Origin: Oscillibacter sp.
GTDB lineage: Bacteria > Bacillota > Clostridia > Oscillospirales > Oscillospiraceae
Length of the DNA: 29,880 bases
Reading direction: 5' to 3'
Assembly: GCA_009773995.1 (NCBI GenBank)
Contig: VSMY01000001.1
Span: forward strand, 1 to 29,880
Both the position numbers and the translations under genes were made by a program. This document shows, in pieces, positions 7,584-14,978 of this stretch. The notes under the pieces are model-generated. The model was not told the DNA's origin. It made no database searches and saw only the letters and a list, made by a program, of their open reading frames with translations. Position 1 is the first letter of the stretch. Every line of letters begins with the position of its first letter.

Positions 7584-8285
7584 ATGGTGCCTCGGCTTTT
7601 TCAAATCGGCCATATCCCCGCCGCCCTCTGGGGCTTGCCCTCGAACCGGGTAATCGTCGCCGTCCACGGGGCCCAATCCAGCAAGACGGATGTTCCCTTC
7701 CGTCTCCTGGCAGAGGCGTTCCCCCATTGTCAGGTTCTGAGCTTCGACCTGCCGGAGCACGGGGACCGCAGGAACGGTCCCGCCCTCTGTAAGCCCCCGA
7801 TCTGTGTCCGGGAGCTGTCCGCCGTTCTGGATTACGCCGAAAGCCGCTGGAAGGACTTGGGCTTGTTTGCCGTCAGCATGGGGGCCTATTTCAGCCTCCT
7901 GGCCTGCCAGGGCCGGAGTCTTTCTCACGCCTGGTTTCTCTCCCCGGTAGCGGACATGGAGCGCCTGACCCGGGACATGATGGGCTGGTTTCAGATTTCC
8001 GAGGCCCGCCTGGAGGCGGAAGGGTCCATCCCCACACCCATGGGTCAGACCCTGTATTGGGACGACTACTGCTACATTCGCCGACACCCGATCGAATGCT
8101 GGCCTTTCCCAACCGATATCCTCCGGGGCTCCGGGGATACCCTTGTGGCGGAGGAAACTGTGGCCGCCTTTGCGGAGCGCTTTTCCTGCCGTTTGCGGAC
8201 TGTGGAGGGTGCGGAGCACTGGTTTCATACACAGCCGGACTTAGAGGCGCTGTCCGATTGGCTTCGGGAAACGTTCCCCGGTTGA
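7584..8285 (+). CDS. alpha/beta hydrolase
   Basis: A 233-residue soluble alpha/beta-hydrolase-fold protein. The oxyanion-side VHGA lies at 27-30, the nucleophile elbow is VSMGAY with S98, the probable acid is D185 in GSGDTLV, and the probable catalytic histidine is H212 in GAEHWF. The triad order and spacing fit the fold and the length is ordinary. The substrate cannot be told from sequence; an esterase or small peptidase-like role is possible. AAAGGAGG (7569-7576) lies 7 bases before the ATG. It stands alone between the divergent murD operon and rnpB. Its stop codon TGA lies inside the -35 box of the rnpB promoter. Confidence 0.85.
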   Translation: MVPRLFQIGHIPAALWGLPSNRVIVAVHGAQSSKTDVPFRLLAEAFPHCQVLSFDLPEHGDRRNGPALCKPPICVRELSAVLDYAESRWKDLGLFAVSMGAYFSLLACQGRSLSHAWFLSPVADMERLTRDMMGWFQISEARLEAEGSIPTPMGQTLYWDDYCYIRRHPIECWPFPTDILRGSGDTLVAEETVAAFAERFSCRLRTVEGAEHWFHTQPDLEALSDWLRETFPG

Positions 8286-8310
8286 CAAGTCCGCCGGATG
8301 CCTGTATAAT
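8282..8310 (+). promoter_or_regulatory. perfect consensus promoter of rnpB
   Basis: TTGACA (8282-8287), exactly 17 bases, then TATAAT (8305-8310): a full consensus sigma-A promoter. Transcription would start near 8317, at the first bases of the RNase P RNA. The -35 box contains the hydrolase stop codon. Confidence 0.93.
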
Positions 8311-8317
8311 AAACCCG

Positions 8318-8656
8318 TGAGTAAGACAGGCAGCCGCGTGGGCAGGCCGAAAGGCCGTCCATGAGGAAAGTCCGGGCTCCACAGGGCAAGGATAACGGGT
8401 AACGCCCGCCGAAGGCGACTTCAGGAAAAGTGCAACAGAGATATACCGCTGGCGGGGCTTTGCCCCGTCAGTAAGGATGGAAAGGTGCGGTAAGAGCGCA
8501 CCCGACGGCTCGAGAGTGCCCGTCGCTGTAAACTCTATCCGGAGCAACACCGGTATGGGAGCATATAGGCCGGCCCGGCCGCTCCCGGGGTGGCTGGAGC
8601 GCGCCGGCAACGGCGCGCCTAGATAGATGGCTGTCAAATACAGAACCCGGCTTACA
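8318..8656 (+). ncRNA. rnpB: RNase P RNA (bacterial class A)
   Basis: The catalytic RNA that trims tRNA 5' ends with RnpA. Conserved blocks visible are GAGGAAAGTCCGGGCTCC (8362-8379), an ACAG-rich segment leading to the central core, and the 3' block ACAGAACCCGGCTTAC (8640-8655). GTAAG (8321-8325) pairs with CTTAC (8651-8655) to close helix P1. The length of about 340 bases and the block order fit the ancestral A type rather than the Bacillus B type. Both ends are inferred from P1 pairing and the promoter, so they may be off by a few bases. A strong terminator follows at 8675. Confidence 0.95.
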
Positions 8657-8674
8657 GTTTTGCTCGCAATATAT

Positions 8675-8711
8675 GAGGACCGTTCGCATGACCTGCGGAC
8701 GGTCCTCTTTT
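8675..8711 (+). terminator. rho-independent terminator of rnpB
   Basis: A 14-base stem (8675-8688 with 8694-8707, one T.G pair), loop TGACC, then TTTT. Confidence 0.93.
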
Positions 8712-8797
8712 CTCGTTATAAGTCCTCGCCTCCGGCCGGATATCTTATCCGGAATTCCCGCGGCCTCTTCTGGAAACGGGCCAATCTCCTTCTGCAA

Positions 8798-9856
8798 TTA
8801 GGCCCATCGTTCCTGTTCGGTCATCAGCCGCTCCTGCAATTCCGGAGAAACGCTGTCCAGCCAGAACTGGTCGATTTCTTTGATCTGATCGTCGCCGCAC
8901 CAGTCGTAGACCATATAGGGCTTCTCCGGCCAGCGGGTGCGAACCACCACCTCGTTGAGGCCGTCCCCATCGATATCCGCCACCGCAGCGCTCAGGCAGT
9001 CCTCCACCAGCAGGACGGTTTGCATTTTCTTCCACTCATTCCATTCAATGGTTTCATCCCACTCCCCGGTCCAGAAGCGGTAGTCACAGAGATAGACCTG
9101 CCCCCTGGGCTCGCCGTAGGGGTCCGGGTAATAGTCCTCGCTGGTATACCAGACCTCGTCATGCCAGAAAAGCGGAGCGGTTTCCTCTTCATACTGCACA
9201 TCCATCATAGTGCCCAGAATTTCTCCGGAAAACCGGCAGGCGGAAACCGTCCCCTCATAGGTCCGTTGGTTCCAGCGGCAGTCCATGCGGTAGGTCCGCT
9301 CTTCGCCCCACTCGTTTTCCAGCGTGACGCCGTCGAAGTCCACACCTGTCCCGCACTCCAGACGGAGCAGATGGCCCTCGTTCTCCACGTAAAGATAATT
9401 TTTATCGCCTACGGTTTCTTTCATGACAATGGCCCTATCCAGCTGTTCGCTGACATAAGTGCTGCAATACCAGATGGTCCCCAGGGTCGCCGCCAGCATC
9501 AGCGCCAGGGCCAGGGCCGTCTGCCAGACGTGCTTCCGCCGCTCCGACCGCAAACTTTCCCGGGAAATCTCTAGCAGATTCTGCACAGGTTTTTCCTCTT
9601 TGATCGTCTGCATAGGCTCCTCCTTTATTTCTTCAATTGCCTTTTCCATCTTCCGGCAGGCCATCAGCTCTTCCACGCCCAGCCCAAGGGCCTCTGCCAG
9701 GGGCTCCAGCAGCGTCACGTCCGGGTAGCTCAGAGCCCGTTCCCACTTGCTCACCGCCTTGTCCGTCACGTGGACCCGAGCCGCCAGGTCCTTCTGCGTC
9801 AGCCCGGCGGCCTTCCGGTTCTCCGCGATAAAATTTCCGAATTGCTGTTTGTTCAT
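8798..9856 (-). CDS. membrane-anchored XRE-family regulator with extracytoplasmic domain
   Basis: A 352-residue protein. The N-terminal HTH_3/XRE domain (about 5-62) includes RKAAGLTQKDLAARVHVTDK and AVSKWERALSYPD. A charged linker (about 68-108) leads to one membrane segment (about 111-131, TALALALMLAATLGTIWY). The roughly 220-residue outer domain is unrecognised except for DIDGDGLNE (294-302), a calcium-loop motif typical of FG-GAP/VCBS repeats. The inferred role is a transcription factor held at the membrane that reads an outside signal. The start at 9856 is chosen over 9904 because GGGGAGGTGA lies just upstream and the HTH begins there. The gene is convergent with rnpB. Target genes are unknown. 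Autoregulation or control of the neighbouring VTC operon is possible. Confidence 0.82.
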   Translation of the reverse strand: MNKQQFGNFIAENRKAAGLTQKDLAARVHVTDKAVSKWERALSYPDVTLLEPLAEALGLGVEELMACRKMEKAIEEIKEEPMQTIKEEKPVQNLLEISRESLRSERRKHVWQTALALALMLAATLGTIWYCSTYVSEQLDRAIVMKETVGDKNYLYVENEGHLLRLECGTGVDFDGVTLENEWGEERTYRMDCRWNQRTYEGTVSACRFSGEILGTMMDVQYEEETAPLFWHDEVWYTSEDYYPDPYGEPRGQVYLCDYRFWTGEWDETIEWNEWKKMQTVLLVEDCLSAAVADIDGDGLNEVVVRTRWPEKPYMVYDWCGDDQIKEIDQFWLDSVSPELQERLMTEQERWA

Positions 9857-9874
9857 GTGGCTCACCTCCCCGTC

Positions 9875-9904
9875 AGTGTACACCAAAACGGCGGAAAAAA
9901 GCAA
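9875..9904 (-). promoter_or_regulatory. promoter of the membrane-anchored XRE gene
   Basis: On the - strand TTGCTT (9899-9904), 18 bases, TACACT (9875-9880). The palindrome GTGTACAC (9876-9883) covers the -10 region and may be an operator. Confidence 0.5.
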
Positions 9905-9985
9905 CCGACCAGCGGTAGAATCCGGCGAAACCCGCCGGTTCCAGGCGTTTCCTGGTTCGGAGAAATTTTTCCCCGGCTTCCAGTT

Positions 9986-10018
9986 TTTAAGGTTGGGCTA
10001 AGAAACCTCCTGTATGAT
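9986..10018 (+). promoter_or_regulatory. VTC operon promoter with 11-bp-spaced direct repeat
   Basis: TTAAG (9987-9991) and CTAAG (9998-10002) are exactly 11 bases apart. They cover the expected -35 position of a TATGAT -10 box (10013-10018), which lacks a proper -35 hexamer. This is the layout used by OmpR/PhoB-type activators. The regulator is not identified. Confidence 0.45.
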
Positions 10019-10052
10019 GCCCCCAACCTGTTCAACGAAAGGAGCTCAAAGC

Positions 10053-10724
10053 ATGAAGCCTCGGCACGAGTGGAAGCACGAGATCACCGCCGCCGACCGC
10101 CTGGTCCTGGCCTCCCGCCTTTCCGCAATCGCCCGGCGGGACGTCCATGGGCAGAACGGCCGCTATGAGATTCGAAGCCTGTACTTCGACGATCCCCAAG
10201 ACACGGCCCTGCGGGAGAAAATCGACGGCGTGGCCAAGCGGGAAAAATTCCGAATACGGTGCTACGGCGGCGACGCCTCTTACATCTGCCTGGAGAAAAA
10301 GAGCAAATGGGACGGCCTGTGCGGCAAGCGCTCCGTCCTCCTCAGCGCCCAGGAGGTCCAGTCCCTTCTGGACGGGGAGCTGGACTGGATGCCGGACAGC
10401 GGCAGGCCCCTGGTCCAGGAGCTCTATTGGAAGATGAAAACCAACGTCCTCCGGCCCAGGACCATCGTGGACTACACCCGGGATGCCTTCGTCTTCTCCG
10501 CCGGAAACGTGCGGGTCACCTTGGATTACAACATCCGCACCGGCCTGGGATCCACGGATTTCCTGAATTCCGCCGCCGTCACCATCCCCGCCGGGGCCGC
10601 CCCCAGCATCCTGGAGGTAAAGTGGGATGAATTTCTTCCCGATATCATCCGGGAAGCCGTGCAGCTTCCGGGGCGGCACACCTCCGCCTTTTCCAAATAC
10701 GCCGCCTGCCGCATTTATGGATAA
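10053..10724 (+). CDS. VTC-domain polyphosphate polymerase
   Basis: A 223-residue protein consisting of a VTC domain alone, the tunnel-shaped catalytic fold of yeast Vtc4 that makes polyphosphate from ATP. Basic strands expected to line the tunnel are visible: HEWKHEI (5-11), YEIRSLYFDD (38-47), KREKFRIRCYG (62-72) and LEKKSKWDG (80-88). DYTRDAF (140-146), LDYN (157-160), LEVKWDEFLP (187-196) and TSAFSKY (210-216) follow. No SPX or membrane domain is fused. AAAGGAG (10038-10044) lies 8 bases before the ATG. It is first in an operon with DUF4956 and CotH genes, a pairing I know from other Firmicutes. The membrane protein downstream may supply export or anchoring. Activity on a nucleotide or polyphosphate is inferred from family. 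Confidence 0.9.
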   Translation: MKPRHEWKHEITAADRLVLASRLSAIARRDVHGQNGRYEIRSLYFDDPQDTALREKIDGVAKREKFRIRCYGGDASYICLEKKSKWDGLCGKRSVLLSAQEVQSLLDGELDWMPDSGRPLVQELYWKMKTNVLRPRTIVDYTRDAFVFSAGNVRVTLDYNIRTGLGSTDFLNSAAVTIPAGAAPSILEVKWDEFLPDIIREAVQLPGRHTSAFSKYAACRIYG

Positions 10725-10745
10725 CCGAGAAAGGAAACGATGATT

Positions 10746-11420
10746 ATGACTACTTTTCAGGACATCTTCAAATCCAGCTTTCTGGAGAACGTCGCCAGCG
10801 TCAGCCTCCTGGACATGAGCCTGGCCCTTATTCTGGCCTTCGGCCTGGGGCTGTTCATCTTCCTGGTATACAAGAAGACCTTCACCGGCGTCATGTACTC
10901 CTCCGGCTTCGGCGTAACCCTGGTGGCCCTGACCATGATTACCACCATGGTCATCCTGGCGGTCACCAGCAACGTGGTGCTGTCCCTGGGCATGGTGGGC
11001 GCGCTGTCCATCGTCCGCTTCCGTACCGCCATCAAGGAGCCTCTGGATATCGCGTTTCTCTTCTGGTCCATTGCCGTGGGCATTGTCCTGGCAGCGGGGC
11101 TGATTCCACTGGCGGTGTTCGGAAGCGTGGTTATCGGCGTCATGCTGCTGATCTTCGTCAACCGAAAGTCCCGCTGCGACCCTTATATCGCCGTTCTCCA
11201 GTGTGACGGGCAGGAAAGCGAGTCCCGGGCGGCGGACTTCCTCCGGCAGAACACCCGCCGCTGCGTGGTGAAGAGCAAAACCGTCCAAAAGGACGCGGTG
11301 GAGCTGAATCTGGAGATTCGCCTGAAGGACGAAAGCACCGCCTTCATCAACGCCCTGGCGGATCTACCCGGCGTCCGCAGCGCAGTGCTGGTGAGCTACA
11401 ACGGGGATTACATGGGCTGA
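10746..11420 (+). CDS. DUF4956 membrane protein
   Basis: A 224-residue integral membrane protein with about four membrane segments (roughly 22-42, 54-76, 104-120, 122-138) and a soluble C-terminal tail of about 85 residues. The family signature GMVGALSIVRFRTAIKEP (82-99) is intact between the second and third segments. The start at 10746 is preferred because AAAGGA (10730-10735) lies 10 bases before it. The ATG at 10740 is only 4 bases away and would add two residues. It sits 21 bases after the VTC gene and 16 bases before cotH, in one operon. Its function is not established. The fixed company of VTC suggests a membrane partner for polyphosphate synthesis or transport. Confidence 0.9.
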   Translation: MTTFQDIFKSSFLENVASVSLLDMSLALILAFGLGLFIFLVYKKTFTGVMYSSGFGVTLVALTMITTMVILAVTSNVVLSLGMVGALSIVRFRTAIKEPLDIAFLFWSIAVGIVLAAGLIPLAVFGSVVIGVMLLIFVNRKSRCDPYIAVLQCDGQESESRAADFLRQNTRRCVVKSKTVQKDAVELNLEIRLKDESTAFINALADLPGVRSAVLVSYNGDYMG

Positions 11421-11436
11421 TAAAGGAGAACCCAAC

Positions 11437-13302
11437 ATGTCGACCCATAAATACATTGATAAAATCTGCGCCGCGGCCCTGGTTCTCTGCCTCCTGCTGA
11501 CCGCCGCCTTTATGCGAGGCGAAGCCCTGGGCATCCGGCCCGCCGTGTCGGTCATGGGCTATGAAACCCGGCTGTTTGATACGGAGCGGGTCCACACCCT
11601 CGACATCGTCATGGACGATTGGGAGGGCTTTCTGGAGACCTGCGAAAACGAGGAATACGCCCAGTGTTCCGTGGTGATTGACGGGGAGGCGTACCAGAAC
11701 ACCGCCGTCCGGGCCAAGGGGAACACCTCGCTGTCCATGGTCTCCGCCATGGACAGCGACCGCTACAGCTTCAAGCTGGAATTTGACCACTATGACAGCG
11801 GCAGAACCTACTACGGCCTGGATAAGCTGAGCCTGAACAACATTATCCAGGACACCACCTATATGAAAGATTACCTGACATACCGGATGATGGGAGCCTT
11901 CGGCGTGGACGCGCCCCTTTGCAGCTACGTCTACATCACAGTGAACGGCCAGGATTGGGGGCTGTACCTGGCGGTGGAGGGCGTGGAGGACGCCTTCCTG
12001 CGGCGGAACTACGGCGGCGACCCCGGCGCGCTCTACAAGCCGGACAGCATGAGCTTCGGCGGCGGCCGGGGCAATGGCCGGGAATTTGACATGGAAAAGT
12101 TTATGGACGCCGACAAGGACGCCGACCAAAGCCGGCCTTTCCCGGACGGCGCGTTTCCCTCCCCGCCGGAGGGCCAGGCGTTCGAAAAAAGCGGTCCGGT
12201 AGAAAAAGGCGGTGAACAAGGCGTTTTCAGAGGCGGCCCCGGCGGCTTTGGCGGCATGGGAGGCGACGACGTAAAGCTCCGGTACATCGACGACGACCCG
12301 GACAGCTACTCAAATATCTTTCAGAACGCTAAAACGGATATCAGTAAAGCGGACCAGAATCGGCTCATCGCCGCCCTGAAGGACCTCAGTCAGGGGGAAG
12401 ACCTGGAGAATGTCCTGGACATCGACGAGGTCCTCCGTTATTTCGTGGTTCATAATTTTGTCCGCAACGGCGACAGCTACACCGGCTCCATGGTCCACAA
12501 TTACTACCTCTATGAAGAGGACGGCCAGCTTTCCATGATTCCCTGGGACTACAATCTGGCCTACGGCACCTTTCAGGGCGGAGACGCGGGCAGCGAGGTT
12601 AACGCCCCCATTGACACGCCTGTATCCGGTGGCGACAGCCGCCCTATGGTGGATTGGATATTTGACAGCCCGGAATACACGGCCCTGTACCACCAGTATT
12701 TCCAGGAGTTCCTGGAAACTGTGGACCCGGCGGCGCTGATAGATGATGCGGCGGCGCTGATTGCTCCCTATGTGGAAAAGGACCCCACCTGGTTCTACAC
12801 GTATGAAGAGTTTGAGACCGGCGTGGAGACCCTCCGGACTTTCTGCCGCCTCCGGACAGAAAGTGTCAAGGGACAATTGGAGGGAAGGATCCCCTCCACG
12901 GAAGAGGGGCAGGCGGCGGACGCTTCCTCCTTGGTAGACGCATCCTCTATCACGCTCTCTGATATGGGCACGATGGACCGAGGCGGCGGCTTTGGTGGAG
13001 GGGATCGGCCCTCCCCTCCCGGCGGTAGTCCAGAACCGCCGGACGCGCAGCCTCCGGCGGAAGATTCCGCCCCGCCGAACCGGGAGGACACGGCGCTACC
13101 GGAAAGGGAGAACCTGCCTGTAGAAATCCTCCGTCAAGGGTCTCCGGAACTGCCCGAAACCGGGAGTTTTCCCGGCCGGGCGCTTCCCAGCAGAGAACCC
13201 GCCGCCCTCAGTGGAAGCGCCCTGCTCCTGACAGCCGCATCCCTGGCCGTTTGCTTAGCAGGGCTCGTAGCCGCTCTCTTTTACCGGCGGAGAAAGAACT
13301 GA
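11437..13302 (+). CDS. cotH: CotH-family protein kinase, membrane anchored
   Basis: A 621-residue protein with an N-terminal membrane segment (about 9-25), then a CotH kinase-like domain outside the cell. Visible motifs are VRAKGNTS (91-98), KLSLNN (130-135), DWGLYLAVEGVED (173-185), HNFVRNGDSYTGS (339-351) and the metal-binding IPWDYNLAYG (368-377). A Gly/Pro-rich insertion (about 205-277, with FGGGRGNG and GGPGGFGGMGG) interrupts the domain. A Pro/Gly-rich stalk (about 495-590) leads to a C-terminal membrane segment (about 595-615) ending RRRKN. Bacillus CotH is a spore-coat kinase of about 360 residues. This longer, doubly anchored form is more likely an envelope kinase. AAAGGAG (11422-11428) lies 8 bases before the ATG. 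It is last in the VTC operon and is followed by a terminator. Confidence 0.9.
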   Translation: MSTHKYIDKICAAALVLCLLLTAAFMRGEALGIRPAVSVMGYETRLFDTERVHTLDIVMDDWEGFLETCENEEYAQCSVVIDGEAYQNTAVRAKGNTSLSMVSAMDSDRYSFKLEFDHYDSGRTYYGLDKLSLNNIIQDTTYMKDYLTYRMMGAFGVDAPLCSYVYITVNGQDWGLYLAVEGVEDAFLRRNYGGDPGALYKPDSMSFGGGRGNGREFDMEKFMDADKDADQSRPFPDGAFPSPPEGQAFEKSGPVEKGGEQGVFRGGPGGFGGMGGDDVKLRYIDDDPDSYSNIFQNAKTDISKADQNRLIAALKDLSQGEDLENVLDIDEVLRYFVVHNFVRNGDSYTGSMVHNYYLYEEDGQLSMIPWDYNLAYGTFQGGDAGSEVNAPIDTPVSGGDSRPMVDWIFDSPEYTALYHQYFQEFLETVDPAALIDDAAALIAPYVEKDPTWFYTYEEFETGVETLRTFCRLRTESVKGQLEGRIPSTEEGQAADASSLVDASSITLSDMGTMDRGGGFGGGDRPSPPGGSPEPPDAQPPAEDSAPPNREDTALPERENLPVEILRQGSPELPETGSFPGRALPSREPAALSGSALLLTAASLAVCLAGLVAALFYRRRKN

Positions 13303-13308
13303 ACAATG

Positions 13309-13340
13309 AACCGCCGTCCCTTGTTTAAGGGACGGCGGTT
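13309..13340 (+). terminator. terminator of the VTC-DUF4956-cotH operon
   Basis: A perfect 14-bp stem AACCGCCGTCCCTT (13309-13322) with 13327-13340, loop GTTT, and a short T-rich end. Confidence 0.85.
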
Positions 13341-13404
13341 TATGCCTGCACAGTAAAAATCCTCCTTTTATTACACAAAACCATTTTTTTGTTTAATTAT
13401 ATGC

Positions 13405-13444
13405 AAAAAAAAGCGGGACGTGCATTTTCCGGCTCGTCCCGCTT
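13405..13444 (-). terminator. terminator of the DUF1858-trmK-nif3-yebC operon
   Basis: On the - strand a 10-bp stem AAGCGGGACG (arms 13411-13420 and 13435-13444) is followed by eight T (13405-13412 complement). Confidence 0.9.
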
Positions 13445-13449
13445 GAGAT

Positions 13450-14184
13450 TCAGTCGTTATCCCAGTTGTGCCACACGTTTTGTACGTCGTCGCTGTCTTC
13501 CAGCATGTCGATGAGCTTTTGCATGTTTTTCACGTCGCCTTCACCGCTGAGTGTAATGTAGTTCTGGGGTACCATCTCCACCTCGGCGCTGACGAAGCTG
13601 TATCCCTTCTCTTCCAAGGCTTTCACCACATCGTTGAAAGCGTCGGGATCACAGGTGATTTCCAGCGCCGGGCCGTCCGCCTCGAAATCCGCCGCGCCGG
13701 CGTCCAGGGCGTCCATCATGACGGTCTCCTCGTCCAGCTCTCCTTCCTCATTGTCAATGACAATTACGCCTTTTTTGTCGAAGGACCAGGACACGCAGCC
13801 AATGGCTCCCAGGTTGCCGTTGCACTTGTCAAAGGCGTGGCGGACCTCCGGCGCGGTGCGCTGGCGGTTGTCGGTCAGGGCCTCCACGATGACGGCCACG
13901 CCTCCGGGGCCGTAGCCCTCGTAGGTGACGGCCTCGTAGCTGTCGGTGTTCCCCGCTCCCAGGGCTTTGTCGATGGTCCGTTTGATGTTGTCGTTGGGCA
14001 TGTTGACCGCTTTTGCTTTGGCAATGACCGTGGCCAGGCGGGAGTTATTGTTGGGGTCTCCGGATCCGCCCTCTTTGACGGCGACGATGATTTCACGGGC
14101 GATCTTGGTGAAGGCGGCGGAGCGCTTGGCGTCCGCCGCGCCCTTAGTTTTCTGGATATTATGCCATTTGGAATGTCCTGACAT
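13450..14184 (-). CDS. yebC: YebC/PmpR-family protein
   Basis: A 244-residue YebC-family protein. The N-terminus MSGHSKWHNIQKTKGAADAK is the family hallmark, followed by RSAAFTKIAREIIVAV and NMPNDNIKRTIDKALG. The C-terminal domains include EGYGPGGVAVIVEALTDN, an acidic loop and KLIDMLEDSDDVQNVWHNW. The length matches the family. Members act as DNA-binding regulators in some species and as translation factors easing ribosome stalling at proline-rich sequences in others. Which applies here is not visible. GGAAGGAGA lies just before the ATG. It starts 5 bases after the nif3 stop and ends the operon. Confidence 0.97.
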   Translation of the reverse strand: MSGHSKWHNIQKTKGAADAKRSAAFTKIAREIIVAVKEGGSGDPNNNSRLATVIAKAKAVNMPNDNIKRTIDKALGAGNTDSYEAVTYEGYGPGGVAVIVEALTDNRQRTAPEVRHAFDKCNGNLGAIGCVSWSFDKKGVIVIDNEEGELDEETVMMDALDAGAADFEADGPALEITCDPDAFNDVVKALEEKGYSFVSAEVEMVPQNYITLSGEGDVKNMQKLIDMLEDSDDVQNVWHNWDND

Positions 14185-14189
14185 GGCGT

Positions 14190-14978
14190 TTATTCTCCTT
14201 CCACATAATACTGAATTGCCTCTTTATGAGAAGCGGATTTTTGAATACGCAATTCTGGAAACCGTTCGGCCAAAAAGGCGACCACCCTTTCACAGACCGG
14301 GTCCTCCGTGGGGAAGTGTCCCGCATCAATAAGGTTGATTCCCTTGACCTTTGCGTCCACAAACTGGTGATAGCTCAAATCAGATGTGACAAAGGTATCG
14401 CATCCGGCGGCAATGGCGACGTCCTCGAACTCTCCGCAGGCTCCGCCGCCTACGGCCACCCGGTGGACGGGCTTTCCCGCGTCGGCATAGCGGACGCCGT
14501 TGCAGCCCAGAGTCTTGGAAATAAAGCGGACAAATTCCGGCAGGGCCATGGGTTCCGCCCGCCAGCCGCAGCGGCCCACGCCCTCGCCGGTGAAGCGCTC
14601 GGGTTCTTGAATGCCCAGGGCCTGGGCCAAAACGTCGTTTACGCCGCCCTCCGCAATGTCCAGATTCGTGTGCATGCAGATGGCGGACACGTTGGCCCGC
14701 AGCAGCCGCGTCAAGAGGCTCCCCTGAAAGGTGTCGTCCCGCACCGTCTGCACCTGAGACCATTTGCAGTTCATAATGGGATGGTGGGAGACAATGAGCT
14801 GACAGCCCGCCGCGATGGCCTCTTCCGCCACGGCATGAGTGATGTCCAGCGCCACCATGCAGCGTCCTATCTCCTGAGCCGGATTCCCAAGCAGATGCCC
14901 CACGTTGTCCCAGTCCATAGCCCCCTCCCGGGGGGCCAGCTCAAAGAGAGCCGATTCAATTTCACTGACTGTTGGCAC
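14190..14978 (-). CDS. Nif3-like dinuclear metal-centre protein
   Basis: A 262-residue NIF3/YbgI-family protein of unknown biochemical role; relatives are toroidal hexamers with two metals per subunit. Metal ligands are visible at H65 and H66 (SHHPIM), H103 in CMHTNLD with D107, and near the C-terminus in IDAGHFPTE. It is the short form without the extra PII-like domain found in Bacillus YqfO. The start is GTG (14976-14978) with GGAG seven bases upstream. Its first 17 bases overlap the end of trmK, so translation is coupled. The trmK-nif3 pair is a standard neighbour set in Firmicutes, hinting at a joint but unknown role. Confidence 0.94.
   Translation of the reverse strand: MPTVSEIESALFELAPREGAMDWDNVGHLLGNPAQEIGRCMVALDITHAVAEEAIAAGCQLIVSHHPIMNCKWSQVQTVRDDTFQGSLLTRLLRANVSAICMHTNLDIAEGGVNDVLAQALGIQEPERFTGEGVGRCGWRAEPMALPEFVRFISKTLGCNGVRYADAGKPVHRVAVGGGACGEFEDVAIAAGCDTFVTSDLSYHQFVDAKVKGINLIDAGHFPTEDPVCERVVAFLAERFPELRIQKSASHKEAIQYYVEGE

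Noticed and set aside
8735..8752. CCGGATA/TATCCGG hairpin downstream of the XRE gene
   Set aside because: It has no T tract in the leftward direction, so it was not called a terminator.
8627..9574. 315-residue rightward frame after rnpB
   Set aside because: It starts in the 3' end of RNase P RNA, passes the terminator and is antisense to the XRE gene.
10032..11288. 418-residue open frame opposite the VTC and DUF4956 genes
   Set aside because: It is antisense to a well-supported operon and has no domain or start signal.
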